Source: Rhizoclosmatium globosum
Taxonomy: Eukaryota; Chytridiomycota; Chytridiomycetes; Chytridiales; Chytriomycetaceae
Direction of reading: 5' to 3'
Assembly (NCBI GenBank): GCA_002104985.1
Contig: MCGO01000143.1
Location: forward strand, 34,266-98,265
DNA length: 64,000 nucleotides
Positions 44,446-56,843 of this stretch are shown in pieces (the stretch's first letter is position 1; every line of letters begins with the position of its first letter). The position numbers were made by a program, and so were the translations under genes. The notes beneath the pieces are model-generated. The model had not been told where the DNA came from and did no database searches. It saw only the letters and a list, made by a program, of their open reading frames with translations.

Positions 44446-46081
44446 TCACGCATAAGTTACTCCTCCACCCCATGGCAGTGCAGAATCGGGACTAAGGGTC
44501 TGCTTCATATCTCTGACTGCAGTGGCTACAGGCACTGTCATTCGTTGAGCGCTAGATCCTGCGTACGAAATTCCCCCAATGTTGCTCAAACCAACAGTAC
44601 TGCCATTCGAGCAATTGGCAGAATACTCGCTTTCACTCAATCCCACAGCTTTCCCAAACTCTCCTTTTATCACAGGAACAAGGTCCGCCTCAAGTCCTGC
44701 TTCGTCATCCCACATTGCAGTATATCTATGAAGCATAGAAAGTGATCCTAGAAGTGATAACATTTCGAGTAGACTCTTTGGATTCCCTGTCGCTGGAAAT
44801 AGTAATGGCGCAACATCGTAGAACTCTGAGTTTCGAACGGCTATCCTTGACGTTACCATTAACACAAGCGTCATAAAATCTGTCGACTCCGATATTTCTG
44901 ATAAAGGTTGTTTGGATTGCTTTTCGGCTTCGAGAAGCGACTCAGCTGATATTCCATTTTGATGAGCAAGAAACGCAAAATGAGAAGCAAGGTACGTGTT
45001 TGGAATCGCGATAGAGTAGACAAACGAAACCATCAGTTTATCTTTGAAAGGCATTGAATATGGATGTTGCTGAAGATCGGGAGAATGGGTTGTTGAAGAC
45101 GTGAATAGGGACAGATGCAGGTTGAAACACATTGCTTTTTTAGACTCAAATGAAATCATTTTCGATAGGTATCGTGGTTGAAATCCAAACTTTGATTGAA
45201 TCCAATTAGTCAGATCTGCTGGTTTAGACGGAAAAGATGACATTGTAATTTTCGCTTCTTTCAGAACCTTCAGAATATGCTTGAATATAGTTAATGAAGT
45301 CGGTTGTTGATTGTCGTTTGCGTTCATAGTGGTTGAAGCTGTCTTATGACGTCCCATCTTCCAACCAGTTCCTGCCAATGCCACTTCCATATCTTTTTGA
45401 ACATCTGCCTCAATATCCACACACACTAAAGACGTTATGGTATTTGTTAAAGCTGATATTACAAATTAGTTGTTAAACATATTCCGTCAACACAAACCCA
45501 TCGATGCAATAAATGTCCCTAAAAGCTGTAATCCCTTCTCCCCAAACCGTTCAACAACCTTTTTTCGCGTTCGTTCAGATCTCGCAGCAGGAATCACAGT
45601 CGCCCCCACAACCGCATTCAACGCAACTTGTTCACGTTCCGAAATCATACTTGGAGTCAACACGATCGGTTTCAGTGGATACGCGCCTTTCCAAGTTTCC
45701 CTATCCGGCAATTTAAAGCTGAACAGGATGGGCATTCTGCGACGAGGGACGTAAGAGTGATTACTTTTGTTCGAAGGGCAGCATCGATGGGAGTAAACCC
45801 AAAGTCACATGCTGGCGCACCACGAAAAGGTGTCATGATGGATGTAGTTGCGTGGAGAAGTGGTTTCCAGATATGTAAGATTTGAAGGATTGGGCTGTGG
45901 TATCCTGTCAAATATTTCAGAATGACAATGGAGGATTCACAGTCTTTTGCATAGGCTTCTTGGTCAATAAACGGCTTCAGTTGATCTATTTTCTTTTTCT
46001 TCAGCTTCGTAAGAGAAAGAGGGGTATCTCAAGAAAGAGGGGTATCTCACCATAGACAGTTGTAGTATCTTGGAATGGCAT
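44446..46081 (-). pseudogene. AhpD-like protein (copy 2) with a one-base frameshift
   Basis: The exon layout equals that of copy 1: 46051-46081, 45498-45985 and 44446-45452. Exon 2 is 488 bp here but 489 bp in copy 1. The missing base lies in an A-run near 45690-45695 (copy 1 AAAAGG, copy 2 AAAGG on the coding strand), and it leads to a stop a few codons later. Downstream of the shift the frame is fully open and conserved (REQVALNAVVGATVIP, FGEKGLQLLGTFIASMG, WGGGVTYA). Either the gene was disabled very recently or the base is missing only in this assembly. The first intron contains a tandem 18-bp duplication, TGAGATACCCCTCTTTCT twice on the coding strand. Confidence 0.7.
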
Positions 46082-46216
46082 TGTTTCTAAGATGATTGTT
46101 CCTTACTCACGCGAGAATTGCTTTGACTAAGATTACGTGCAATGGACTTTATTTTGTCTCATTAGAGATAAGAACGCAAAGAAAATGATGGGGTAGCAAA
46201 ACAAAAGAAATCAGCT

Positions 46217-49200
46217 CTAGCTCGTCTTGGTCGCAACATAACCTCCTGGGTTGGCATCTCGGATCCTAATTTAACACAGATAAGTATGGGATAAAACAGT
46301 GAAAATGGGACTCACAATTTCAAAAACACCTCCTCGAGTGTAGTTTGTGAGATACCCCAACTCTTGACCATTCCTTCCTTGTTCTCCTCCAACCACTTGA
46401 CAAAGCTTGGAATAGAAGGTGTCGATGAAATAGGGAACTGATAAATGAGGGCACCTGCAGAGTCGTCTTCGAGATTAGCGTTTGGAACAGAAGAGGCAAC
46501 CTTGGCTTTCATGGCTTCCGGGTTGGATGTGATTACAGAAATTCTGTATCCAGCACCGAACTTGTTTTTGAGCGAGATGGAGTTTCCTACAAATTTACGG
46601 TGAGTCAGAATACCAGCTCTGCAGAAGACGACAATACGTACCAATAGCACAAAGCTGTCCGTGAGCCATAATAGCAATACGATCACCCAAAACATCAGCC
46701 TCCTCCATAGAATGTGTCGTCAAGATAATAACACGATCCTTCTTAAACTTTTCAATAAACGACCAAACGTGTCTTCGGTTCACAGGGTCCATTCCCGTAG
46801 TCGGCTCATCCATGAAAATAACACGAGGATCTCCAATCGTAGCAATCACAAGCGAAAGACGACGCTTCATACCTCCAGAGTAAGTTCCTGCGCGAACGTC
46901 CTTGACGGTCCAGAGCTTCACGGCTTTGAGACGTTCTTCAAAGAGAACGCCCCACTCGGATTTGGGGACGCCTTTGAGGCCGGCGTAGAGTTCAATGTGT
47001 TCACGAGCTGTGAGGTCTTCAAAGAGAATGTCGTGTTGGGGGCAGACACCGAGCATGCGACGGATTTGGGACATTTGGGTGCGGACAGAGAGACCGCAGA
47101 TCAAAGCGTCTCCGGAAGTTGGTGGAGTGAGACCAGCGAGCATGGACATGGTGGTTGATTTACCGGCACCATTCTGTTTTGTATTTTGAAGGAGAGAAAT
47201 GATGAGGAAGAGGGTTCGTAATAGGGTTCGATTTTAAGTGTTAACTGACCTGTCCCAAGAGAGCGAGCAACTTTCCTTCAGCGAGAGTGAATGAGGAGTT
47301 TCTAACGGCGTGTTTGTCCAAAGAGGAAGTCCAGAAGGGGCTCTTTTGGTATGTCTTTCTCAAACGAACAATCTTGACTGCAGAGTCATCATCTACAAAG
47401 TAAATAAATTAGAAAGGCGTTCGAAATGAGCCACGAAAGCTACTCACCAGCAGACAAGGCCTTCTGTCTCTCAACCGCGACATCCTCCTCCTCCTTTCCA
47501 ATTGGCAAATCGCCCTTTCCAACAGCACCATTCTTCAACACCCAATCCTTCACATCCATCTCTCCTCGAACCTTCTCATAACCCCAGTAGCTTGGCAAGA
47601 ATGGGAAATAGAATGGCTGAGCCGTTCCATACTCATCAGGAATAATGGCATCAAAGTACCACGTCAATACAGCGTAAACAGCAACATCCATGATCATATA
47701 GTTCCACGCCTGAACGGGGTTGGGGAGCTGTGGATATCCATCGGCTTGGTAGTTAGGAAGGAGGTTCTGTGGGACAGGGTTGTACAAGTTTGACCATGGG
47801 AAACCTGGGCCTGGGATGTATGTGGATGTGAGTTGATCGAGACGACCGGTAGTGAAGGTTGAAATGTCGAGGAACATGCGACCAAAGTTGAAGAAGGGGA
47901 TGAGAGCAAGGACTAAAAGAGAATAAAGACTTAGTTCGGTGTCAATAGAGAGAGCGTACTGATTGAAGACTTACTTCCTGGAACAAAGTTTGGAATCAAT
48001 GTGGGAACCCACCAAATGTATCCCAATTGTCCACTGGAGAAGACGAACGACTCAAACAACAATCCAATAACGAAAATAAAGATTCCGAGCAACACGGCCG
48101 CTCTGGCTTGTCTCACGAAACAGGTGAGCATGAACGCAAGCATAACCATTGACTCTCCAAACAAAAAGAATGTAATCCACATGGCCAAGAAGTTTGCGTT
48201 CTTGAATGCCTCAAACTGGAAAGCAAGACCAAACAAGACCGTGAGGAGAGAGTTGACGAGCACGAGAACAGACACGGACAAGTAGTTTGAAATCCAGTAG
48301 ACGGATGGGTACAGTCCCATCATTTCCATTCCATGACGCAAATGGGCTTCCTTCTCTCCAACAATTTGGTTGAGGACGGAAATGAAAATGACCATGACGG
48401 AGCAGAAGAAGAAGCATGAACCGAGGGACTGAACAATCGTGTCGGAGAGAGTAACAGCGGGAATCAAGGGCCAGTCCTTCAATTGGTAATCCAGGTTGGC
48501 AGTCTTTGTGTTTCCATTCAAGTGGGTAACTGGTTATTCGTGGAGGGTTGTGGTCAGTAAGTCGAATCGTATTCTCTTCCCCCCCTCCATTCTCCTCCAT
48601 CAACATCAACCCCTCAAAAAGACATTAGACTCACTGATCGCTTCGTCCAATCCACGAACAACAGAAACAAGCTCACGTCCAAAGATATCACTTCCATTCG
48701 CACTCAACGAGGCATTGTACCAGACCTGGTACCGAACATTCAAGTATGGAGTCGTAACAGTATCGAAGGTGACAGCCCATCGGGTGACATTAGGGTGGTT
48801 CAAGGCATAGTTGTAAATGTAGTCCTGGGAGGTGACAGGGTAAATGAGGGAGGAATCCGCAGAGACTGGAGAGTAGTTTGCATCAGAGAGAGTGGTTGTG
48901 GCGACAGAAAGTGAAGTTCCGGCACGGGCGTTGTTTGCAGTGGCAAAGTTCTTCATGTATTGAGTAGTCTCTGCGGTTGCGGGGTAGTACATCATGAGGA
49001 GGCAGTTTCCAGTGTACGAGGTGCATGGTTTGATGCCTGTATTGATATGTAGTTAGTGTAAGTATGATGATTATTGGGGAAGGGAAGGGGGGTTGGGTGG
49101 ATGATATTTGATCAAGTTTGTCAGTCATTCACAGTGGTAGGTAGGTAGGTGGTCCTTTGAAAGAGGGCTGTCAAAAAGAGAGGGCCTCACCGTCCAAGGC

Positions 49201-49531
49201 TCCAACGGGAGGGTGAGGGTTCGACAGGCGCTGGTTCGAGTAGTCAGCCTGTTGCAGAACAAACAAGACAAGGTGGAAGATGAGTGGAGCTATGACAGTC
49301 TGGGCCAGGGTCGAAGCCTTGTATCTCCACTATTCATATGAAACTTAGTTAGTGGTGGCCTAGTACCCAAGCATCAATGTCCAATTAAGGCTGTATTACC
49401 TGAAGCACAGCATTCCGCTTGAGCATGATCCACATCTGGGACCCAAAAGCCTTGATAAAGGACTGTTTGGGCATCAGCTTTGGCGTGGTTTGGAGCTCCT
49501 CCAGGCCGATCTGGTCATTGTCGGTGCCCAT
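46217..49531 (-). CDS. Half-size ABCA-type ABC transporter, 895 aa
   Basis: Nine exons, 49400-49531, 49191-49329, 48635-49036, 47975-48529, 47448-47912, 47250-47392, 46642-47173, 46316-46586 and 46217-46265, join exactly to 895 aa. The order is a cytosolic N-terminus, TM1 (TVIAPLIFHLVLFVLQQ), a large exoplasmic domain of about 150 residues, five further helices (including FFFCSVMVIFISVLNQIVG and AAVLLGIFIFVIGLLF), then one NBD. The NBD has NGAGKSTTMSMLAGL, the signature YSGGMKRRLSL, IFMDEPTTGMDP and an H-loop in [11 protein letters not shown] small regulatory tail with [16 protein letters not shown] is typical of the A subfamily. ABCA proteins move lipids or sterols across membranes; being half-size it probably dimerises, perhaps with the neighbouring ABCA gene, whose start is 345 bp away in the opposite direction. 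Confidence 0.95.
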
Positions 49532-49875
49532 TTTCGGTTGTTGTGAGGGATCTTTGACGTTGAAACTTGAGTGCGAAAGAAAACGGTGACTTGTGAATTA
49601 CGAAATTCAATTCAGCAAAATTGGCTTTGATTGTCAATCAGTGCTTCGAAATCACTTGTGCACGCCTTTCAAATTGTAAAATCGAACTCGGTTTCAACTG
49701 AATTTTGAGCTGATTTTGAATCAAATTCCCACGAAAGGTACTTGTAGCACTTGCTTTCACTTTCAGCCTCCACCAATCAACTGTGATACTAAAGTACCTG
49801 CCTCAATCAACACTACCAATTACTACCTATCATTACCTTTACTGCCACTACTGACTACTCACTACTTCCACCACT
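49532..49875. promoter_or_regulatory. Bidirectional promoter between two ABCA genes
   Basis: This 344-bp region lies between two divergent ABCA start codons. It begins AT-rich and becomes CA/CT-rich toward the plus-strand gene (49790-49870). It is presumably a shared promoter; no specific site is recognisable. Confidence 0.45.
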
Positions 49876-52800
49876 ATGACATCTGCATCTCCATCATCCA
49901 CTGCCAATAACTTCATTGTTGCTGATCTTGCCCCGCCTCCTCAACCCCAACCTCACCGTCAACAACAACAACCTCATTCAACTGCCATTCAAAAGATGTC
50001 TTCTCCTGGCAACGAGCCCCGCAAGCCTAACCAGCTGAAGGCGCTCTCCCGCAAAACAATCTCCTTCCAGCAACGTCAAATGTTTACCAACATCTGTTGT
50101 ATCTGGTAAGTACCCATTCAATCGGATCACTACCTCGATCTAATGCTGCCGCTGCCTAGCCTGTGTCCCCTCATGATGGTCATCATCTCAGCCGGTCTTG
50201 GAACACTCATCAATTCTCTGATTGCAAAGTCGTTTGTTGCTGAAGACATTCTCTACTGTGGAAACAATGCATCGCTCACGGCAACTGGATGGCCTGTATT
50301 CAACTACTCCGATCCCCGCATCTACGGCGCTAACACTCCAAATGGGAAGTCGGTCAACTACATGTCCTTTGTCAACTTGAATGACATTGACGGTCCTCCC
50401 GGTGCTGTGCTGTTGAATGCCAACAAACCTTGTGAGTGTTTGTCTGTTTCAGAGTATACCTGCTGCCAGTGATTCGGTGTGGATGCTGGAATATTACAGC
50501 CTATTTTATTGAGGAATCGGGATAATGGATCATGGATATTTCTTCCTTCCGGCATTGAGTGTGGCTGTGAGCTAAACCTATTTATGAACACAGGTGTCTA
50601 CTGGTTTGGTGATGAATACCCATCCAACTCTCCAATCTACGAAAAATACGGAAACCTCACTGGCGCCGCCAAAGTGGACTCAACCTTCGTTCCACCACCA
50701 CAAGGAGGATGGATTGCCCAACTCACCAAACTCGCAACGGATCCTCAAAACTTTGACTTTGAATCGTTCCAGTACTTTACTCGTTTCCAGCAAGCCTCAT
50801 GGGCCGTTGTCGGAGCTCGTCCAGGCCTCGAAAATGCGTTGGGAGCCCTTCCAAACGCTGGTCCACTTTCCTTGAACCAAGGCTTGGCACTCACTGCCAA
50901 CGCTTCCTCCTTCCTTGCCCCACACTACCAATCTTCTTCGGGAATTCTTGGTTCCATCGCCCAGCGCTTGTTCATCAACTTCACTGTTACCAACAACAAC
51001 AAATTCCCCGTACGATCTCTCCAACTTCCTCCTTGTCCCTTACTTCTCTGCCAACAAGTCAATCTCAACTACAGACGACATTGACAACATCCTCTCTAAC
51101 AATCTTAACAATATCATTACTGGCCTTGCAGGACTCAACAAGTCCGTTCTCCTCCTCAACAAAGATAAACAGACGATCGCCGCATTGCAAGCGTTCCAAC
51201 TCTCTGCAGACGCAATCACAGCCCAAATGCCATACGGAGGAATCTTTTTGGATGCATTCGACGCTGATGCCAAGGCCGCGAAGCTTGTGCTCCACTACGG
51301 AACCGAATAAGCGTGTTGCATCGTCATCCACTTTCCCATCCCAAGGATTCCGTCTTTTGGAGACTGTTGCTCAGTTGGGACAGTCATTGTTGAGAGCGAC
51401 TGGAGCTGGAAACGAGACGATCGCGAGAGCGACTGTTACACAGGGTATCCGTGCGTTCCCTAACATCCAGAACACTGGGTTTTCCTACCCCTTTGGTGGA
51501 TTGATTGGACGTATTTTGTATCCATTTGGTGTATCGTTCTTGCTCCCGATTTTCGTTATTATGCTGGTGAAGGAGAAGGAGGATCGAATGTGAGTTTCTT
51601 TGCTTTGCGTTGGAAAGATTCAGGCCACTAATGTGTGTGATATGCAACAGTTACATTATGATGAAGATGAACGGAGTCAAGGCTTGGGCTTACTACGTCT
51701 CCCACTACGTCACCTTCTTCCTCCTCTTCTTTATCTCCACTCTCGTCTTTATGGTCGTTGGAAAAGGCGCCAAATTGGAATTGTTCACCAAGACAAGCCC
51801 AGCCGTCTTGATTGTCCTCTTCTTCCTCTGGGGTAACGTCCAAATCGTCCTCGCCTTTGTCATTGCGACCCTCTTCTCCAAGTCGCGTATCGCTCTCGTC
51901 CTCACTTTCCTCATTGTCCTCGTCGGAGTCGTTATTTCCCTCGTCCTCACAAACCTCTTCAAAACTCGACACAAGCACCTCTCCTGAACATCTGGCCCCC
52001 TTCGCCTTCTACCGCGGCCTCTCCCTCATGAACACCGCCGCATTCACACCAGGCGCCCTCCCCTTCGGAACCGAACAGTTCTCAAGCGGAACCGAGTTCA
52101 GAAGCATCTGTGTATTCCTGTTTGGTGAAATCTTTGTATACGGCGGTCTCGCGTTGTACTTGAACCAAGTCATTCCCTCTGAATTCGGTATCGTTCGTCC
52201 ATGGCACTTCCCTGTCACCGATCTCTTTGCGAAGGCCAAGTCGTCGCAGAGAAAGAAGGCGAACGGTGGTGTTGATAATCTCTCTGAGGAGCAGCAGGCG
52301 ATTGCCGGCGACTGGAGAGCTTGATCCACGTGAAACGATGATGTTCGAGAAGAGCGTGCTAGAGTTGATGCTGGAAAGTACAGTGACACTGCGCCGATTG
52401 TTATGAGCCACATGAAGAAGGTTTACCCAAGTCGTAAGGGACTTGGACCTAAGGTCGGTGTGCGAAATGTTACCTTTGCGGAAGAGGCTGGTGTTATCTT
52501 TGGATTGTTGGGACCCAACGGAGCTGGTATGTTGAATTTTTGAATGCAATCGAACAACTCTAAACTTTTGGAAATGAATAGGTAAAACCACTTTGATCAG
52601 TATCTTGACCGGTCTTTACGAAAGCTCTGGCGGTGTTGCTCGTCTTGCTGGATATGACATCAAGACTCAAACCAGTCTTGTCTACAACTCAATTGGGTGT
52701 CTGTCCTCAATTCGACATCTTGTGGGAAGATTTGACTGTTGAGGAGCACTTGTACTTCTATGCCCGTCTCAAGGGTGTTGCCGGTGGCAGAGAGAAGGAA

Positions 52801-53530
52801 GCCGTTGAGGCCTCTTTGAAGCAGGTTTCCCTGGAAGCCTTGAGAAGCCGATTGAGCAAGAGACTCTCGGAGGTGAAAAGAGACGTCTTTCTATCGCTAT
52901 TGCACTTGTTGGAAACCCATCTGTCGTGTTCTTGGACGAACCTACTACCGGTCTTGACCCTGAAGTCCGTCGTCTCATTTGGAACATTATCCAAGATGCC
53001 CGTGACAACAAGACCATCATTTTGACAACCCACTCCATGGAAGAGGCCGAGGCGCTCTGTCAAAGAATCGGAATCATGGCCAAGGGATCTCTTCGCTGTA
53101 TTGCAACCCATTGCGACTCAAGGAACTCTATGGAACCGGATTCAAGCTCAACTTCTACTCTCAGGCTGAGGATACCGCTCGTGCGTGCACGTTTGTGGAG
53201 AGTATCTTGCCAACTGGATTCAAAAAGATTGATGCCTTCTCAACCAACACTGCGTACGAATTCCCAGCTGCTTCGAATGCTATTCCAATCTTGTTTGAGA
53301 AGATTGAGAAGGAGAAGGAGAAGCATGGTATCTTGCAGTGGGGTATCAGTCAAACGACTCTTGAGGAAGTATTCTTGCGTATCATTAGTGATGATGTGCA
53401 AATGCTGATTAATTTAAAAGAACGTCTTACCGATAATCCATTTTTTTTTTTGCTTCCCCACATTCTGTCTTCCTCTTCATTTGTTTCCAAAAGTGAGAAT
53501 ATAATTGCACTTCTTTTATCTATCTATTAA
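49876..53530 (+). CDS. Half-size ABCA-type ABC transporter, reading frame broken by several indels
   Basis: Clear exons are 49876-50105, 50160-50431, 50594-51589, 51651-52526 and 52582 onward, with introns of 54, 162, 61 and 55 nt. The protein has a Gln/Pro-rich N-terminus, TM1 ([20 protein letters not shown]), a long exoplasmic domain, a membrane block ([40 protein letters not shown]), and one NBD with GLLGPNGAG then [18 protein letters not shown] and [10 protein letters not shown]. It ends with [12 protein letters not shown]. The frame jumps by one base near 51006-51009 (C-run), 51301-51311, 51960-51997, 52322-52345, 52685-52693, 52866-52878 (within the LSGGEKRR signature codons) and 53107-53114. 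Codon-level conservation between breaks is high. Sequence error is likelier than a pseudogene. Confidence 0.8.
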
Positions 53531-53805
53531 TATCAGTGGATTTTCAGAAGTACATTTGTTCCTTATCTTTTCTCAATGATGAGTGATACAATTTTTAGAG
53601 TGAGATCCCTCTCAAGGACCACTGATTCCTACAGTTAAAGATGCGGGAAATCATGGCACTTAAACAGAGTCTACCACAAGGTCACAATCTTGACTTTGTT
53701 GTGATATGGTGGAGGTGGTGATGGCAAAGGCCCTCATGACATCACCATCCAAAAATTGGAGCGGAACGGAACCACTGGATTTGCGATTGAGAAAACAACT
53801 CAAAA

Positions 53806-54860
53806 ATGCAAACGCAAATGGCACTTGTGAGCAGTCACCACGCAACTAGTCAGCTGGACAGATACGAACGACCGCCAAAGACGACTCCTCAAACTGCCGA
53901 GGCTCCACCAAAATACTTTGAAACATTTAGAGGGTTAGCCTCAATCTCCCTTCATTCAACGAACACTCACTCACTATCTCGCCATACTTGGTTTCCTACC
54001 AGGTTCTGCAAGAACAAGCACGATGCCCAGATCCTTGTTGAAGCTTGCGTTGCCGGCTATCTGTTCCCGCTCAATGTCATTCCGGTAGATCTGTCCGCAA
54101 TGAGGCTGCAGAGCGGAACAATCATTGTCTTTGCCGGTAAGCACTTGGCTGGCAGTTAATACTACTTAAATACTAACTGAACTGTGCTGCAGAGAGCACG
54201 TCGCACACACAAATGATGCGTTGGCGGGATGGATGCCGCTGGTCACCATCACGAGTCAACGGCCAATTCCTTCTTTACCGCGAAGTTGAAAGCACAAAGA
54301 AGCCGCCAAGTACCGCAATCGTAGAAGAATCCACCCGCTTCAATACCCCCGTTCCACGCCCAAACACCCGCCTTGTCCCACACGGCTTTGCGAAACGTAC
54401 TATCTCGGTCCAAGGAAGCAACGGCCAGAACTACAGAGTCATATCCTACTTTTATCCAAAGGACATTGCCCATTTGTATGGCGACGACGAGGAATCAGAC
54501 GATACCCCTGTCAACCTCAAGCGGCATGATCGCTTGGATATTCAAGTTGAACCGCTCAAGACTCCATCGCAATTCCCTAACCTCATAAAGTATTCTCCGC
54601 GGTTCAGACAAAGGCTTGAGCAACAGCTCTCTCAGACCTCAAATGCTCCTTCTCACCATCATCAGCAGCCATCACCACTGCCTCCAATTCAACAATCTTT
54701 AGCTCTCTCAGCACGACCCTCATATCAACAACACAGCCACCATAATACCCTTAATAACGCTTGTCCTTGTGGGGGATTGGGTAAACGGAAATGGAGTGAT
54801 TTTAATGACGACTGGTTCTCCGGTCGACCTACACTTCGTCCTCTTCATCGCTTCCTTTGA
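53806..54860 (+). CDS. Gti1/Pac2 (WOPR) family transcriptional regulator, 309 aa
   Basis: Exons 53806-53933, 54003-54136 and 54193-54860 join exactly to 309 aa. The split WOPR DNA-binding domain is evident: WOPRa around DAQILVEACVAGYLFPLN and SGTIIVFA, and WOPRb with MRWRDGCRWSPSRVNGQFLL followed by YRE, then KRTISVQGSNGQNYRVISYF. In ascomycetes and yeasts these nuclear proteins (Gti1, Pac2, Wor1, Ryp1) control morphological switching, gluconate uptake or pathogenic development. In this lineage the process controlled is unknown. The C-terminal 130 residues are Gln/His/Pro-rich, consistent with an activation region. Confidence 0.92.
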
Positions 54861-55092
54861 TGTGCTCTCTTTAATTAGTAATTGTGAGGGGGTAGCAAGA
54901 CCTTGCGTAACGAGATAAAATTTTCCGGAATTGCTTTCCTTTCCAATCTCCACCTTGAATTTCGAATGGTTTCGTTGTTGTTTCCCGAGCATCTCCGCCA
55001 TCTCCGACACACATATTCTGCAACACCGATTGAATAGAAATCGAATTTATGGAAGAGAATAAATATAAATCAATTTACTGTTTATATCATGA

Positions 55093-56273
55093 CTAAAGGG
55101 ACATAAAAATGATGGTAAAAGATAGAATTCCAACACTCAAAATAACCGAACCGGAGGTAGATTTGATGTCGTTCGGAATCACGTTTCTTGCCGCACCCAA
55201 TGATTCTGCAGTCGCCCCCGCTGTGGGCAAATATTCATCTGCTTCTTCATTTGTATTGTCTTCTTCTCCCTCTGCGTTATCTTCGCTGTCTTCCTCAGTA
55301 TCATCTTCATCAGCGTCATTATCTCCATCATTTTCGTCATCATCGTCACCACCATCAGCATCTTCTTCATCTTCAGCTTCCTCAACTTCCGTAGCTGTGG
55401 CATCTTGATTTTTATCTGCAACCTCGGAATTCAATTGAGTCGCATCTTTGACAATTTGAGTAGCTGTGGGTTGAGCAACCAAGACAGCTTTCGTAGTTTT
55501 GGTGACATCATGCTGAAGCCTCGTAATGCCGGCTGTCGCGTTTGAACCGCCTTGCTTCCCATCCTTACCCATAACACTCGCAAAGAAACAATATCCCTTT
55601 CGTGCCATCAGGAAGTTGGATGCACTTTTAACATCGTTTTGGTTCTTACAGTTTACCTTAACACAACTTGAAGCCATTTCATCAAATCCAGCCTTGCACA
55701 CTGAGTTGGACACCGTGGCATAGTCAAAAGAACCTAATTGCTTGCTGATACAGCCAAAGGAACAGATCGGGAGTTTGGCGATGAGATTCTGGTACTGCTT
55801 CTTTGTTGGTGGTTTGGCTGTGGAATTAGCTTCTTCGTTGCAGTTTTCGTTGGTTTCCTTGAACCAGTTTTTGATGGTTAACTTTGGCGGCCGTGTTTGT
55901 CTTTTTTGGATGAGCAACAGTCTTGCCAGCCTTGGCAGTGTGGGTTTTTGAAGGTTTCACACCTGTTTTCGCTGGTTTACCAGTCAAAGCGTCACAATAG
56001 GATTTCCGCTTCTTGAGAAAGGCTACAGCAGGATTGGCTTCCCGGTCGGCGCAATTGGTTTTGATACAATCTGAATACTTCTTTTCGACAAATGTCTTTG
56101 TGCAAAGAGAGTTGGCCCACGAAGTAGCATTATAAGGTCCAAGTTGTTGGCTAATACAGTTGGTGGAACAGCTTGGCAGGTCCAGCATCCATTTGGAAGT
56201 TGATTGGCGGCAAGTGTGAAGAGTTTAGCACACCAATGGAGCTGATAAGAACAGAGGCGATAGTAAATTTCAT
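55093..56273 (-). CDS. Cys-rich surface protein with two CFEM-like modules and GPI signal
   Basis: A signal peptide (MKFTIASVLISSIGVL, from 56273) precedes module 1 (about 56180-55995; LDLPSCSTNC, CISQQLGPYN, LC, DCIKTNC, SYC) and module 2 (about 55775-55585; LPICSFGC, CISKQLGSFD, VC, SCVKVNC, YC). Each has six cysteines in the same spacing. A Thr/Lys-rich linker joins them; a 170-nt intron starting GTGTGA near 55964 would join the frames. After module 2 come a Thr/Ala stalk, a very acidic run of Asp/Glu of about 60 residues, and a hydrophobic C-terminus (SVILSVGILSFTIIFMSL) that looks like a GPI-attachment signal. The signal peptide and module 1 lie in different frames, so an indel or unseen intron is needed near 56200-56240. 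CFEM domains bind haem or act in adhesion; the resemblance here is partial (six rather than eight Cys). Confidence 0.6.
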
Positions 56274-56401
56274 TGTAGTTTTTTCATAGAGTCCTGTGAA
56301 ACCCGATTTTGGTTTTAAGATCTGTGATGCAGAACCCAATGATTGAACAACAAAAGGCAAAACTCTACAAGGTTACACAAACAACAATCACGACAACTAA
56401 A

Positions 56402-56843
56402 TCAGGATGAACTTTTATTTGGCATGAACCTCATAATTTCTTCGTCAACAATGGCCTCGTTGACATGTTCTTCATCATTAATGAGTTTCAACAATGATTG
56501 TGCGATATTTGCTGAAGCATCTTCTGTAAGGAAGAGCTTCTTTCGTGCCTGTGCCCTTGTAATGATGTAGTCTTTCAGAACTACAAAATCAATCACAGAC
56601 ATCGCCCGTTCTGGATCCTGTTTCACCCATGACACCAGAGTTACCATTCTACTTGAAGAAAACATGATATGCTCTATTTCGGTGAGCCCCATTTCGTTCA
56701 AACGGCGTCTCAGGAAAGTTTCTATTATCAACTGTAATGTGTCGGCTCCCAAGAGCCAACTATCGTATGACGCCTCTCGCAAGCGATATGAAACCTGCGA
56801 ACGAAATTCGTTGTCCTTTCCGACTTCCTTCAATCGAAGCTGA
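56402..56843 (-). other. Unassigned open reading frame
   Basis: An open frame of about 145 codons on the minus strand reads helical, soluble protein (LREASYDSWLLGADTLQLII, RRRLNEMGLTEIEHIM, RAMSVIDFVVLKDYIITRAQ) and stops at 56402. It has no ATG in a sensible place and its upstream end overlaps, in another frame, the last exon of the GT31-like gene. It may be the true C-terminal part of that gene after an indel, or a separate exon. Confidence 0.4.

Noticed and set aside
53600..53800. Small ORF upstream of the Gti1/Pac2 gene on the minus strand (61 codons)
   Set aside because: No start context, domain or splice support; it lies in the promoter of the plus-strand gene.
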